64,000 nt of DNA from DATFDN01 sp963767645 (GCA_963767645.1 CAVYEW010000018.1:1-64000), one strand, 5' to 3'. Counted from the stretch's first letter, positions 44,502 through 55,315 are shown. Numbers and translations: made by a program. Notes: generated from the letters alone by a model not told the origin.

Positions 44502-46265
44502 TTAACGGGCCGCCAATACCTCGAACACATCCCCTTCGGGCGCCAGCCCCATGATGTGCCGCCGATGCCACAGCGCATAAAACAACAGCATCCAGCTCGC
44601 CATCAACTCATCACCGCGCGCGGGCGAGCGGAACAGCGCGGCTACCCTGTCCGGATCGGCGACCTCCGCCACGCCGGGCTGGGCGGCGACGAGCGGACCC
44701 AGGCGCGGGCCCTGGCCCCTGATCCACTCGCCGACCGGGACCGTGAAGCCACGCTTCGGCGCGAAGGGCTGCGCCTCCGGCAGATGGCGGTCCAGCCAGC
44801 GGCGCAGCAGCCACTTTCCCAGGTTCTTGCGCAGCTTGAGGCCGTCCGGAAGCCGGAACGCGGCGGCGGCCACGGCCGGGTCGAGGAACGGCGTGCGGCC
44901 CTCGACGCCGTGCGTCATCAGGCAGCGATCGAGCTTGAGCAGCAGGTCGTTGGGCAGCCAGTCGGCAATGTCGGCGGCCTGCGCGCCGGCGAGCCTGCTT
45001 CCGCCTCCCTCCATCGCGCGCTGCTCGCTGGCCGCGACGCCGTCGCGCCAGCCGGAGGGGCGATGGCGCAGCACGTCCACGCGGTCGAACACGCCGCGCC
45101 CGCGCATCACCCGCCCCCCCAGCCACCAGGGCCGCATGGCTCGGCGATAGCGGCCGTAGCCGGCGAACAGCTCGTCGCCGCCTTCCCCGCTCAGCACCAC
45201 CTTGACGTCGGCGCGCGCACGGCGGGCCAGGAACCAGGTGGGAATGATGGCGTAGTCGGCGGCCGGATCGTCCATGCAGGCGACGATCTCGGGCAGGTGG
45301 CGCCAGACCATGGTCTCGGTGATCTCGATCGATTCGTGCTGCGCACCGGCCGCCTTGGCGACCGCCGAGGCATGCGCCCGCTCGTCGGCCGCAGCCGGCA
45401 CATCCCAGCCGGCGGTGAAGGCGAGGACAGGGGCGCTGTTCAGCCGCGCCATCAGCGCAAGCAGGGCCGCGCTGTCCACCCCGCCCGAGAGGAACATCCC
45501 GTACGGCACATCGCTGCGCTGATGCAGCAGCACGCTGCTCTCGAGCGCGCCGTCCAGGCGTTCGAGGGCGTCGGTCTCGTTGATCTCCTCCGGTCCGCCT
45601 TCGGGCAGCGCGGGCAGATGGCGGCGCTCGACGATGTGGCCCTCCAGGCAGGTCAGGGTTTCGCCCGGCAGCACGCGGTCGATCCCGGCGAAGATCGTCT
45701 CCGCGCCGGTGGTGAACTGGAGTTGCAGCAATTCGTCGCGCGCCGCCGGCCGCAACCCGCGCGCCACCAGCCCCGCCTCATGCAGCGCCTGCGGCTCGGA
45801 GGCGAAGGCGAGCCCGCCCGGGACATGGGCCACATAGAGCGGCTTGATGCCGAACGGATCGCGCGAGAGCGTCACCGCGCGGGCGGCGCGGTCATGGATC
45901 GCGATCGCGTACATGCCCCGCAGATGGCGCGCGTACTCGGCGCCGTCGCGGCGGAACAGATGCAGCGGCGGCTCGCAGTCGCTTTCGGTGTGGAATGCGG
46001 CGTCCGGCAGTTCGGCGCGCAACTCCCTGTAGTTATAGATTTCCGCGTTGGCGATCAGCGTCGCCGGCCCGAGGAACATCGGCTGGTCGCCGCCGGCGAT
46101 GTCGATGATCGCCAGCCGGTTCTGGGCGAGCGCGACGCGGCCGACAACGGCATGGCCGCTGCCGTCCGGCCCGCGATGCGCCATGGCGCCGATCAGCCGC
46201 GCCAGCGCCCCGGCATCGGGCGGCGGCGCGCTGGAGGCCAGCACGAGACCGGCGATGCCGCACAT
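44502..46265 (-). CDS. asnB: glutamine-hydrolysing asparagine synthetase family protein
   Basis: 587 residues. The nucleophile Cys2 starts the class II glutaminase domain (MCGIAGLV, MAHRGPDGSG, NRLAIIDIAGGDQPM, NAEIYNYREL, SRDPFGIKPLY). The synthetase domain has the PP-loop MFLSGGVDSAALLAL, VVLSGEGGDELFAGYGRY, and DRCLMTHGVEGRTPFLD. It transfers ammonia from glutamine to a carboxyl group. Being paired with a glycosyltransferase (1-nt TGATG overlap), it may serve surface polysaccharide amidation and not only asparagine synthesis; that is inference. Confidence 0.9.
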   Translation of the reverse strand: MCGIAGLVLASSAPPPDAGALARLIGAMAHRGPDGSGHAVVGRVALAQNRLAIIDIAGGDQPMFLGPATLIANAEIYNYRELRAELPDAAFHTESDCEPPLHLFRRDGAEYARHLRGMYAIAIHDRAARAVTLSRDPFGIKPLYVAHVPGGLAFASEPQALHEAGLVARGLRPAARDELLQLQFTTGAETIFAGIDRVLPGETLTCLEGHIVERRHLPALPEGGPEEINETDALERLDGALESSVLLHQRSDVPYGMFLSGGVDSAALLALMARLNSAPVLAFTAGWDVPAAADERAHASAVAKAAGAQHESIEITETMVWRHLPEIVACMDDPAADYAIIPTWFLARRARADVKVVLSGEGGDELFAGYGRYRRAMRPWWLGGRVMRGRGVFDRVDVLRHRPSGWRDGVAASEQRAMEGGGSRLAGAQAADIADWLPNDLLLKLDRCLMTHGVEGRTPFLDPAVAAAAFRLPDGLKLRKNLGKWLLRRWLDRHLPEAQPFAPKRGFTVPVGEWIRGQGPRLGPLVAAQPGVAEVADPDRVAALFRSPARGDELMASWMLLFYALWHRRHIMGLAPEGDVFEVLAAR

Positions 46266-47293
46266 CAGGGCTTCTCCACGGTGGCAAGGAAACCACGCCA
46301 GCGCGCCAGCACGTCGGCCTCGGCGAACTCCGCCTCGAAGCGGGCGCGCCCGGCCTGCGCGAGCGCTCGGCCGGCAGCCGCGTCCCGCAGCACCGCGCCG
46401 AGCGTGTCGGCCAGCGCCGCGACGTCATCGCACGGGACCAGCAGCCCGTTCCGGCCAGGCGCGATCAACTCTCCAGGCCCTTGCGCGGCAGCGGCCACGA
46501 CGGGCACGCGCGCCGACCAGCCCTCGATCACCACATTGCCCAGCGGTTCGTGCCGGGAGGGGCAGACCAGGACGTCGCAGGCGGCGAGCAGACCGGCCGT
46601 GTCCCCATGCCAACCCGGCATATGGACCCGCGCCGCCACCCCTTCGCTGCGCGCCAGCGCCGCCAACGCCTTGCGCTCCGGCCCCTCGCCGGCGATCACC
46701 GCATGGGCTTCGGGAAGGCGGGGGAGGGCGCGGATCAGTACATCGAAGCCCTTGTTGCGGTGCAGCCTGCCGAGCGCCAGGACCAGCTTCGCGCCGTCCG
46801 GCACGCCGAGCGCGGCGCGGGGCAGGGGCCTCGCCCCCGCCAGGTCGGGCACGAAGTTGGGAAGGTAGTGGACCCGCCGGGAAGGCCAGCCCTGGCCCCT
46901 GATCCAGTCCACGATGCCCCGCGTGTTCCCCACCAGATGCTCGCAGCTGCGGAAATTCCGCAGCGCATAGAAGCCGCCCAGCCGGCCCACCAGCACCCAT
47001 CGTCCCCGCTGGGCGAAGCGTGCGGCCCGGCTCATCCAGGCGACCGCCACCCGGGGCGCGAAGCGGTCGAGCAACCGGGCAAGGCGCGGCCCGGTGAGCA
47101 GATCGAAAGGACCGCCGAAGCCAAGCTGGACCGGGGCAAGTCCTTCGGCCAACAAGCGGCGAGCGCGCGCGGGATCGCGGCGGATCACCGGGAGCACCGT
47201 CTCGCCGGCGTGCGCCAGCGCCGCGCTCAGCCGCTCGAAGAACAGCTCCGCCCCGCCGGCCGGGGCGCCGGCCATGATCTGCGCCACTCTCAT
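46265..47293 (-). CDS. family 4 glycosyltransferase
   Basis: 342 residues, GT-B fold. The N-terminal half begins MRVAQIMAGAPAGGAELFFERL. The C-terminal nucleotide-sugar domain has KLVLALGRLHRNKGFDVLIRALPRL, AVIAGEGPERKAL, LLAACDVLVCPSRHEPLGNVVIEGWSARVPVVAA and the ELI...NGLLVPCDD end, as in GT4 enzymes with the E-x7-E motif (EPLGNVVIE). No signal or membrane helix. Likely works on lipopolysaccharide or exopolysaccharide; acceptor unknown. It shares one base with asnB. Confidence 0.88.
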   Translation of the reverse strand: MRVAQIMAGAPAGGAELFFERLSAALAHAGETVLPVIRRDPARARRLLAEGLAPVQLGFGGPFDLLTGPRLARLLDRFAPRVAVAWMSRAARFAQRGRWVLVGRLGGFYALRNFRSCEHLVGNTRGIVDWIRGQGWPSRRVHYLPNFVPDLAGARPLPRAALGVPDGAKLVLALGRLHRNKGFDVLIRALPRLPEAHAVIAGEGPERKALAALARSEGVAARVHMPGWHGDTAGLLAACDVLVCPSRHEPLGNVVIEGWSARVPVVAAAAQGPGELIAPGRNGLLVPCDDVAALADTLGAVLRDAAAGRALAQAGRARFEAEFAEADVLARWRGFLATVEKP

Positions 47294-47349
47294 CGCCTGG
47301 CCTGTAGCACTTCTTGCGGCTCCAGGCGCCAGCGCCCAACTGTGCGGGC

Positions 47350-48168
47350 ATGACGCGACTGGCGCTGTTGCCCGACCGAGGCGCGATCGAGATTGCCGGC
47401 GAGGATCGGGTGGCATTCCTGCAGGGCCTGGTCTCCAACGATGTCGAAGCCGCCGCACCCGGCCGCGCGGTGTGGGCGGCGCTGCTCACGCCGCAAGGCA
47501 AGTGGCTGGCGGACTTCTTCGTCCTGAGCGACGGGGAAAGGCTGCTGCTCGACGTGGAGGCCGGACAGGCCGCGATGATCGCGCAGCGCCTGTCCCGCTA
47601 CCGGCTGCGCTCTGCCGTCACGATCGCCCCGGCCGCGCTGGGCGTGTATGCGGCCTGGGACGGCACGCCCACGATAGCCGACGCGATCACCGCGCCCGAC
47701 CCGCGGTTGGTGGATGCGGGCTGGCGCGTGCTCGCCGCCGCGCCGCTGCCCGCCAACGCGAGCGAGCAGGAGTACGACCTGCACCGCCTGTCCCTCGGCC
47801 TGCCTGACGGCTCGCGCGACTTGGATGCCGAGAAGACGGTGCTGCTGGAAGCGGGATTCGACGAGCTGAACGGCGTGTCTTGGAGCAAGGGCTGCTACAT
47901 GGGCCAGGAGCTGACGGCGCGGACGAAGTATCGCGGCCTGGTCAAGCGCCGCTTGGTGCCGGTGACGGTAACGGGTGAGCTGCCCCCGCCGGGCACGCCG
48001 GTGCTGCGCGACGGCGTGGAGGTCGGAACCATGCGCTCCGGTCGCGGCACGCTCGGGATGGCGCAGCTGCGGCTGGACGCGCTGGGACGCGAATCGCTCC
48101 TCTGCGGCGCGGCACGGCTGACGCCGCGCCTCCCGGCCTGGCTGCGCCTGCCCGAGCCGGCCCGATAG
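47350..48168 (+). CDS. ygfZ: folate-binding YgfZ/GcvT-like protein
   Basis: 272 residues. The YgfZ signature K-G-C-Y-x-G-Q-E is present as SKGCYMGQELTARTKYRG, together with FLQGLVSNDV, LLTPQGKWLADFFVL and the C-terminal LPPPGTPVL...GTMRSG. YgfZ is a tetrahydrofolate-dependent factor in Fe-S cluster assembly or repair. It is divergent from the glycosyltransferase gene and followed after 9 nt by tspO. Confidence 0.92.
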   Translation: MTRLALLPDRGAIEIAGEDRVAFLQGLVSNDVEAAAPGRAVWAALLTPQGKWLADFFVLSDGERLLLDVEAGQAAMIAQRLSRYRLRSAVTIAPAALGVYAAWDGTPTIADAITAPDPRLVDAGWRVLAAAPLPANASEQEYDLHRLSLGLPDGSRDLDAEKTVLLEAGFDELNGVSWSKGCYMGQELTARTKYRGLVKRRLVPVTVTGELPPPGTPVLRDGVEVGTMRSGRGTLGMAQLRLDALGRESLLCGAARLTPRLPAWLRLPEPAR

Positions 48169-48177
48169 GAGACTACG

Positions 48178-48678
48178 ATGGCCGAACTGCCCCGACTGCC
48201 GATGCCCGCATCCGGCCTGCTCGCCGGCGGCGCCGTGCTCGGGGCGGCGCTGCTGGCCCGGCGCTGGAGCCCGGAACCGCGGCATTTCTATACGAGGGAA
48301 TGGTACGCGGCGCTGCGCAAGCCGTCCTTCACTCCGCCCGCTCCGGTCATCGGTGGGGCGTGGGCGACGCTGGAGGCGCTGCTCGCGGTGGCTGGCGCCC
48401 GGCTGCTCGCCGCGCCGCCCAGCCCCGCGCGTCGGGGCGCGATCGCCGGCTGGGTGCTCGCCGTGCTGGGAATACCCGGCTGGACCCGGGTGTTCTTCGG
48501 CGCACGGTGGATTGCCGGCGGGGTTGGCGTGATCGGGGCCATGCTGGCAGCCGCCCTTGGCGGGATCGGCTTCGCCCGCAGGGTGGATCGCCCGGCCGCG
48601 CTGGCCTTGGCACCGCTCGCCGCGTGGCTTGCCTTCGCGGGCGTGCTGAATGAGAGGATCTGGCGGCTCAACAAGTAA
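48178..48678 (+). CDS. tspO: TspO/MBR-family membrane protein
   Basis: 166 residues with five membrane helices. Family motifs are REWYAALRKPSFTPPAPVIGGAW near residues 38-62 and the C-terminal AWLAFAGVLNERIWRLN. TspO binds tetrapyrroles and steroids and acts as an outer-membrane or envelope sensor in alphaproteobacteria. It is 9 nt after ygfZ, hence probably co-transcribed. Confidence 0.85.
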   Translation: MAELPRLPMPASGLLAGGAVLGAALLARRWSPEPRHFYTREWYAALRKPSFTPPAPVIGGAWATLEALLAVAGARLLAAPPSPARRGAIAGWVLAVLGIPGWTRVFFGARWIAGGVGVIGAMLAAALGGIGFARRVDRPAALALAPLAAWLAFAGVLNERIWRLNK

Positions 48679-48783
48679 CCATAGCAACTACCCTGGTACG
48701 GACCGCCGACGCTCTGACGCGGTATTGACCTGTTCGTGCGAAGCCATCCCGCCCGTCGAGTTCTTCACCCCGAGCAGTCTAAA

Positions 48784-51700
48784 TTATCCCTCCACATGGC
48801 TGCGTTCGCTTCGTCGATTTCTGGCTTCCAGTTCGTTGAGCAGCGCCTTGGCCTCCCTCAGGTCCTTGGTCCCGAAGCCCTCGGTGAACCAGCCGTAGAC
48901 CGGCGCGAGCAGGTCGTGGGCCTCGCCGACCCGCCCCTGGTCGCGCAGGAGCCGGGCGTGGCTGGTCGCGGTGCGCAGCTCGAAGGACTTCGCCTGCTGG
49001 TGCCGCGCCCAGTCGAGCGAGGCGGCGTAGCTGCGCTCCGCGCCCTTCCGTGTCGCCCTTTCGCGCGAGTATCGCGCCTTTGATCCGGAGCGTCTCCGCG
49101 TAGTAGTGGCGCTCCTCCCAGCCCGGCCGCTCGACCTGCGCGATGACCTCCTCGATAAGGGATAGCGCACCATCGAGGTCGCCGAGTTGGGCCATGCCCT
49201 CGGCGAGAACTGACTTTATGTGGGGGGAGCCGACTCTCCCTCCGGTTGCCTCCCAAAAGGCGAGGCCCGCCCTGAGCGAGGCCACGCCCTCGGAGACTTG
49301 GCCCCGCCTGATCAACGCGATCCCAGAGCGGATCGGCACCAGAAACCCTGTGACAAAGGGCAGCCGGTTGTCGCGCCCCAGTCGCTCGGCCTCTTCGGCG
49401 CGCCTCAGCACCTCGTCGGGCTGGCCGAGGTCGCTGAATACACCTGCACCAAATGTCAGAGCGTAGGCCAGATCGAAAGCGTGTCCGCGCCGGCGCGCGT
49501 GGCTCACGCACTCCTCGCTGACCCTCACGGCCTGCTCGGGAAAGCCGAGCATCCAGATCATGCGCGACGCAAAAGCCAAAGTTGATTGTTTTCACGTCGT
49601 GGTTGAGGATGTCCACCAGGTGGCCATGCCGCTCTTCGGTGTAGAGCGACAGCACCTGGTCGGCGTGCTCCCGGGCCTTGATCGGCTCGCCGAGCCAAAA
49701 ATAGGAGGTCGCCAGGCTGACGTGTCCGACGATCAGCAAGTCCGGGTCGTGGTGCGCCTCGGCGGCTTCCATGATCTGCGTGGCCCAGCGCAGCGCCTCG
49801 GCCACCCGTCCCGTGGTCAACACATAACTTGTTGAGGCCCCGTCAGGATCCGCAGGAGGGCGTCGGTGCGGCCAAGCGCGCGCGCCAGCCCCAGCGCGGG
49901 GTGCAGGCTGTCCCAGACCTCTGGGGCCGCCCAGCCCCGGAGCGCCATCCAGGCGGTGCCCAGCGCGGCGCGCAGGTCCAGCTCCAGGCCGTCGCGCTCC
50001 GCCGAGGGCGGCAGGGCGGCGATCAGCCCCAGGCCCCTGTTCAGGTGCGCGATCGCCTCGGCGAGCGCCATGCGCCGGAGCGCCAGCTCGCCCGCCTTCT
50101 GCCAAAGCGGGACCGCCCTCTCGGGCTGCCTCGCCTCCGTGTGGTGGTGCGCCAGCAGCTCGGGCTGCGACTGCGCGATCTCGGGCGCCTGCCGCTCCAG
50201 GGCCGCCCCGATCCGGGCGTGCACCTGCTGGCGCGCGGCGCGCACCAGCGTGCCGTAGGCCGCGTCCCGCACCAGGGCGTGCTTGAACAGGTAGGTGGAC
50301 TGCGGCGGGGTGCCGCGCGCGAACAGCAGGCCGGCGCCCGTCAGCCGGTCGAGCGCTTGCCGCAGCTCGGGCTCCGGCCGCTCGGCGATCGCGGCGAGCA
50401 GCTCGTGGCCGAACTCCCGCCCGATCGCCGCGCCCTTTTGCGCGATGTCGCTGCGCCGCCGGGCCGAGCCGGTCGAGCCGGGCCACGAGGGAGGCGTGCA
50501 GCGTGGCCGGCACCGACAGCCCGGGAGCGGGACTGGCCGAGAGCGCCTCGGCCGTGCCCCCGATTCGATGACTGTCCTTGTCACCTCCTCGATGAACAGC
50601 GGCACGCCGTCCGCGCGCTCGGCGATCTCTCGCGCGATCTCCGGGGGCAGGCCGTCCGCGCCGGCGATCTCCGCGATCATCGCGGCGGAATCGTGCTGGT
50701 CGAGCCGGCCCAGGGCGAGGGACGTCACGTTCGGCTGCCCGGCCCAGGGCGGCTGGAACTCGGGGCGGAAGGTCGCCAGCAGCAGCACCGGCAGGCGCCC
50801 CACCTGGTCGATGGTGCGGTCGAGCAGCTCGCGCGACGTGGGGTCGATCCAGTGCAGATCCTCGTAGACCACCAGCACGGGCTGGCGCGCCGCGAGGCCG
50901 GTCAGTTGCGCCAGCAGCGCCGCGAGCGTCCGCTCGCGCCGCGCCTGCGGGCTCATCTGCTGGAGCCGCTCGCGCTGGTCGGTCGGGATCGAGAGCAGCT
51001 CGGCGATCAGCGCGACCGCCTCGTCCGTCGCGTCGGACTGGGCGAGCACCGCGTCGAGCTTGGCGAGCTTGGCCTCGTCGGTGTCGTCGCGCGCGAAGCC
51101 GGCCGCGTGTTCGAGTTGCGCGATGAGCGGATAAAGCGCGCTGTCCTGGTGGTGCGGCGAGCAGAAGAGGCGCAACTCGACATGCGGCTGCCCCGCGATG
51201 GCGTCCTGGAGGGCGCGGGCGAGGCGCGACTTGCCGATGCCGGGCTCGCCGCTGACCAGCACGACCTTGCCGCTGCCCGGCCTTGGCCTGCGCCCAGCGC
51301 CGGAGCAGCAGCTCCAGCTCCTCCTCGCGCCCGACCAGGGATGCCAGCTTGGCGCCGCGCAACGCCTCGAACCGGCTCTCTGCGACGGCTTCCGCCGTCA
51401 CCCGCCAGGCTTCGCGCCGGCTCGCAGCGGCGCGAAGCTCGAACAGCTCCCCCACGAGCCGCCGCGTGCTCGCCGCGACCAGCACCGCATCCGGCTCGGC
51501 CGTTGCCGCCAGCCCGGCGGCAACGCTGGCCGCCTCGCCCAAAGGGGGGGCCGGGGGCTGGGCTGGCCACCCACCACCGCGAGCCCGGTGGCAACCCCGA
51601 CGCGGAGTTGCAGCCGGCCGGGTTGGCCGGTGTCGATCCGCCCTGTCGTCTCGACCAGCTTCAGGGCGGCGCGACTGGCGCGCTCCGCCTGGTGCTCGTC

Positions 51701-52288
51701 GGCCTGCGGATAGCCGAAATAGGCCACGAGCCCGTCGCTCAGCAGCCGATCGACCGTGCCGCCCGCCTCGGTGAAGGACCGACTTGGCGTGCTCGTGGAA
51801 GGCGGCGAGCAGGTGTTGCAAGTCCTCCGGGTCGCGCCGCGCGGACGAGGAGGGCCGGCCCGCGACAGGCCGCAGTGCATCACCGTCAGTTGCCGCCGCT
51901 CGGGGGAGGTTGGCGGCACTGGCGCCGCCACCGGCGCCGCCGCGCTCTCGGCGGAGACGGGCCGCGGCTTGGCCGCGAACCGGTAGCCCACGCCGGGCAC
52001 GGTGACGATCAGCCGCGGCTCGCCCGGCTCCGGCTCGATCTTGCGCCGCAGCCGCCCGACCAGCACGTCGACGCTGCGGTCGAAGGGCTCCGAGCGGCGG
52101 CCGGCGACCGCGTCCAGCAGGTGGTCGCGGCTGAGCGCGCGGCCGGGCGCGGCGAGGAGGGCGCGCAGCAGCTCGTACTCCGAGCGCCGCAGGGCGACCT
52201 CTCGGCCTTCGCGTCCACCAGGGCGCGCGCCGCCCGGGTCGAGCGTGAAGCCCGCGAACTGCAGCGCTGTCGGATCCGCGTCAGCCAT
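48784..52288 (-). pseudogene. winged-helix / cyclase-like / AAA ATPase / TPR regulator, at least six frameshifts
   Basis: About 1,168 codons. Order: OmpR-type winged helix (LRRSEYELLRALLAAPGRALSRDHLLDAV, DVLVGRLRRKIEP, PGVGYRF). Then a class III cyclase-like domain (ERRQLTVMHC, DGLVAYFGYPQADEHQAERASRAAL, RVGVATGLAVVG). Then a linker LVGREEELELLLRRWAQA and a STAND-type ATPase with Walker A SGEPGIGKSRLARAL and Walker B-like VLVVYEDLHWIDP. Then TPR helices (AGELALRRMALAEAIAHLNRGL, RVAEALRWATQIMEAAEAHHD, WFTEGFGTKDLREAKALLNEL). The frame changes near 51850, 51600, 51270, 50510, 49830, 49575 and 49050, yet all domains are in order. The cyclase part probably lacks activity. It likely senses an unknown signal and binds DNA. 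Confidence 0.7.
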
Positions 52289-52322
52289 CCCCCGGCCCCC
52301 CCCGGCAACCGGGCCGGAGAAT

Positions 52323-52359
52323 CCTTCGCGACCTTATACACACCGGCCGCTTGCGAAGG
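52323..52359. promoter_or_regulatory. inverted repeat upstream of the large regulator gene
   Basis: CCTTCGC at 52323-52329 and GCGAAGG at 52353-52359 are exact inverted arms with a 23-bp spacer that holds CTTATACACA, a possible -10 region. It lies 35 nt upstream of the regulator start, so could be an autoregulatory operator. Not confirmed by a second copy. Confidence 0.25.
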
Positions 52360-52505
52360 AAACGAATTTTTACCAGGAAATTACACGGCGCACATCAGCA
52401 GCTTGCGAGGGCGGGCGAGCATCGCGGCATCGGAGGCGCCGAGCAAGGCGGCCGATGCCCGACAGGCCCCGCGGTAGGGGCGGAGGGCAACCAGAGGAGA
52501 TGGAC

Positions 52506-52746
52506 ATGAAGAGACATCACCGCCGCTCGCCCTGCTCGCCACCTCGGCAGCGGAGCCGCCCTGGCCCAGGGCGCCCCGCCCAGCCTCCTCCCGTGGCAGA
52601 GCGGCTGGCACGCGCCCGTGGAGGACCCAGGGCGCAAGCCTCGAGCCGGGGCACCCGCCCTGGACAGTCCAACCGCTGGCGAAAAACAGCGGCTCCGTCC
52701 CCGCGCGGGCAACCCCCAGGGCCCCCCCGAGGCGGCTAGCGGCTAA
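52506..52746 (+). pseudogene. small exported proline-rich protein, frameshifted signal peptide
   Basis: ATG 52506 with AGAGGAG 7 nt upstream gives MKRHHRRSP. Shifting the frame once or twice in the first 20 codons gives a signal-like ALLATSAA / GSGAALAQ stretch. The +2 frame is then open through PPSLLPWQSGWHAPVEDPGR to a stop at 52746. About 80 residues. The mature part is Pro/Arg/Gly-rich, with no family known. Divergent from the large regulator gene. Confidence 0.3.
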
Positions 52747-52875
52747 GGGCAGACACTCGACATCAAGCATCGGCACCGTCCGCACCCAACCGGCACCTTA
52801 TGAACGCGGGGGGCCGGTGCTCCTCCGCGGCAGACCCAGCGCCGGCACTGGAGTGACGGGCCAAGAAGGCCAGCG

Positions 52876-53622
52876 TCAGAACGCCCGCCAAAAGAACACC
52901 GCCGTCATCCCCGCGCTCACCACCAGGATCGCGACCCGCACCAGGCCGGGGGGCATCACCCGTCCCAGCCGCGCGCCGGCGTACCCGCCCACTGCCGCGG
53001 CGGCGAGCATCGCCAGCGTCTGCGGCCACCAGACCACGCCGGAGACCGCGAAGCACAGCGTCGCGACGCTGTTGCACGCGCTCACCACCAGCACCTTGAG
53101 CGGGTTGTAGGCGGCGAGGTTGATCGTGCCCAGCAGGCTCCACACGGCCAGGGTCATGATCCCGACGGCGCCGCCGAAATACCCGCCATAGACCGCCAGC
53201 ACGAACTGGATCACCAGCAGCGGCGCGGCGCCGATCCGCACGCGCCGGCGCAGCGCCGGCCCCGCGCGTCCTCCAAAGGCGAAGGTCAGGGTGGCGAGCA
53301 GCAGCAGCCAGGGCACGATGGCGTTGAACGCGCCCTCGGGGGTGAACAGCAGCAGCAGCGCGCCGACCAGCCCGCCGGCCAGGCTGATCGCGAGCAGCAC
53401 CGGCATCGGGATGCCGCGCAGGCCCAGGATTCGGCCCCGGTAGCCGTAGAGGCTGGTCAGGCTGCCGGGCCAGAGCGCGACCGTGCTGGAGGCGTTCGCC
53501 GCGACGGCGGGCACGCCGGCGAACAGCAGCGCCGGGAAGGAGATGAACGAGCCGCCCCCGGCGACCGCGTTCATCACGCCGGCCACGAACCCGGCGCCGA
53601 GCAGGACTGGAAGGTGCTGCAC
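52876..53622 (-). CDS. TauE/SafE (TSUP) family membrane permease
   Basis: 248 residues from a GTG at 53622 (AGGGTAGG upstream), 8 nt after the gamma-glutamyltransferase stop. Eight hydrophobic helices and the two TSUP repeats: LGAGFVAGVMNAVAGGGSFISFPALLFAGVPAVAANASSTVALWPGSL and GGYFGGAVGIMTLAVWSL...NPLKVLVVSACNSVATLCFAVSG. The family exports or imports sulfur-containing or organic anions. Its place directly behind ggt might suggest a link to glutathione breakdown products, which is inference. Confidence 0.85.
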   Translation of the reverse strand: MQHLPVLLGAGFVAGVMNAVAGGGSFISFPALLFAGVPAVAANASSTVALWPGSLTSLYGYRGRILGLRGIPMPVLLAISLAGGLVGALLLLFTPEGAFNAIVPWLLLLATLTFAFGGRAGPALRRRVRIGAAPLLVIQFVLAVYGGYFGGAVGIMTLAVWSLLGTINLAAYNPLKVLVVSACNSVATLCFAVSGVVWWPQTLAMLAAAAVGGYAGARLGRVMPPGLVRVAILVVSAGMTAVFFWRAF

Positions 53623-53630
53623 GCGCCGGC

Positions 53631-55315
53631 CTACCCTGCGAGCGCCTCCGGGCGGAAGCGCACGCCGGGACGCGCCAGGCCGCCGCCGAGGCCGATCGGC
53701 ACGCCGTCCGCGCGCCAGCACGCCGCGCCGCTCATGCCGCCATCGGGCTCGAACGCGATTGCGCACATCCCGCCGGCGACGTTCGGCACCACGGAGACGC
53801 GGTGCCCGCGCGCCTCCATCGCGCGGACCGCTTCCTCGCCGAACCTCCGCTCCATCTCCACCGCGAAGCCCTGGGTCCAGAGGCGCGGCGCCTCCACCGC
53901 CTCGGCCAAGGTCATGCCGTGGTCGATCAGGTTGATCAGCGCCTGCATCACCGAGGCGAAGATGCGCAAGCCCGCCCGGCAGGCCGAGCGCGTAGGCCGG
54001 GCGGCCCTCGCGCAGCACGATCACCGGCGACATCGACGAGGTGACGCGCTTGCCGGGCGCCACCGAGTTGGCGCGGCCCGGATGGGGCGTGAACAGGTAC
54101 ATGTAGTTGTTGGGGATCATGCCGGTCCCCGGCACCAGGAAGCGGGCGCCGAACAGGCTGTTGATGGTCTGCGTCGCCGCCACGATCATCCCGCGCCGTC
54201 CGCCACCGTCAGGTGCGTCGTGTGCGCGGACTCGGCCGGCGCGACGCCGGCGGCGAAGTCGCGGCGCGCGCGCGCCGATCTCGGCGCGGCGCTCCGCGGC
54301 GTAGTCCTTGGACAGCAGCCTCGCCACCGGGACGGCGACGAAATCGGGGTCGGCGGTCGCCGCCGCCCGGTCGGCGAAGGCGATCTTCAGCGCCTCGGCG
54401 ATGAGGTGGGTGGTTTCCGGCGTGCCGAACCCCAGCGCGCGGAGGTCGAACGCCTCCAGGATGTTCAGCATCTGGACGATGTGCAGCGGCCCGGAGGAGG
54501 GCGGCGGCGGGCCGAGGATCTCGTGGCCGCGGTACGTGCCGCGCACCGCTTCGCGCTCCACGGTGCGGTAGCCCGTCAGGTCCCGCATCGCGAGGTATCC
54601 GCCGGCGCGGCCATGTGCTCGACGTAAAGCGCGCCCAGCGCGCCGCCGTACAGCGCGCCGGCCCCTCGCGCGCGATCAGGCGCAGGGTCTCGGCGTACTC
54701 GCCCATCACCACGCGCGCGCCCGGCCGCACGGGCTGTCCATCGGGCAGAAAGAGGCGCGCGATCGCCGCGTCGCGGGCGAGATCCGCCGCGCAGTCGGCT
54801 GCGCAGTCAGAGAGGAACGGCGTGGCGCGGAAGCCGCGCGCGGCGAGGCGGATCGCCGGCTCCATGACGTCGGCCAGCGGGAACGTGCCGAACCGCGCCA
54901 GCACCTCGCACCAGCCCTTGAGGTTGCCGGGCGAGGCGACCGCGCGGGGACCGAGCGCGTTCGCGCGCTCCAGCGCGTCCATCGTGCCCGGCGCGGCGTT
55001 CGGGTCGGGCGTGTAGGTGGTCGGGCCGGTCGAGAGCGGGGCGCGGCTCTGGTTGTCGATCACGACGTGCCGGCCATCGGGCAGGCGGAGGTGGAACATC
55101 CCGCCGCCGAGGATGCCCACCATCATCGGCTCCGCCACGCTCAGCGCGAACAGCCCCGCGATGGCCGCGTCCGCCGCGTTGCCCCCCGCCGCCAGCGTCT
55201 CGGCGGCGGCCGCGGAGGCGAGGGGGTGGTTCGTCACCGCCATCCCGCGCGCGCCGCGCGCGGGATGCTTCTCCTGTGTGAAACGGGTCGCGGTGCGCGC
55301 GCGCCAGTCGCTCAT
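53631..55315 (-). pseudogene. ggt: gamma-glutamyltransferase family protein, about three frameshifts
   Basis: About 561 codons. The N-terminal part has HPLASAAAAETLAAGGNAADAAIAGLFALSVAEPMMVGILGGG. After a shift near 54600 comes VREAVRGTYRGHEILGPPPPSSGPLHIVQMLNILE. Near 54200 the catalytic region reads as ESAHTTHLTVADGGGR (nucleophile Thr) only if the frame is bridged, then MIVAATQTINSLFGARF and GKRVTSSMSPVIVLREGRPAYALGLPGG. A last shift near 53970 leads to ALINLIDHGMTLAEAVEAPRLWTQG and the end GVRFRPEALAG. No clear signal peptide, so perhaps cytoplasmic, acting on gamma-glutamyl or cephalosporin-like amides. An ATG at 55330 is an alternative start. Confidence 0.78.

Noticed and set aside
49829..52477. 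An 882-codon plus-strand frame
   Set aside because: Antisense to the large regulator. The opposite strand has Walker A, winged-helix and TPR motifs, while this one is Arg/Gln-rich with none.
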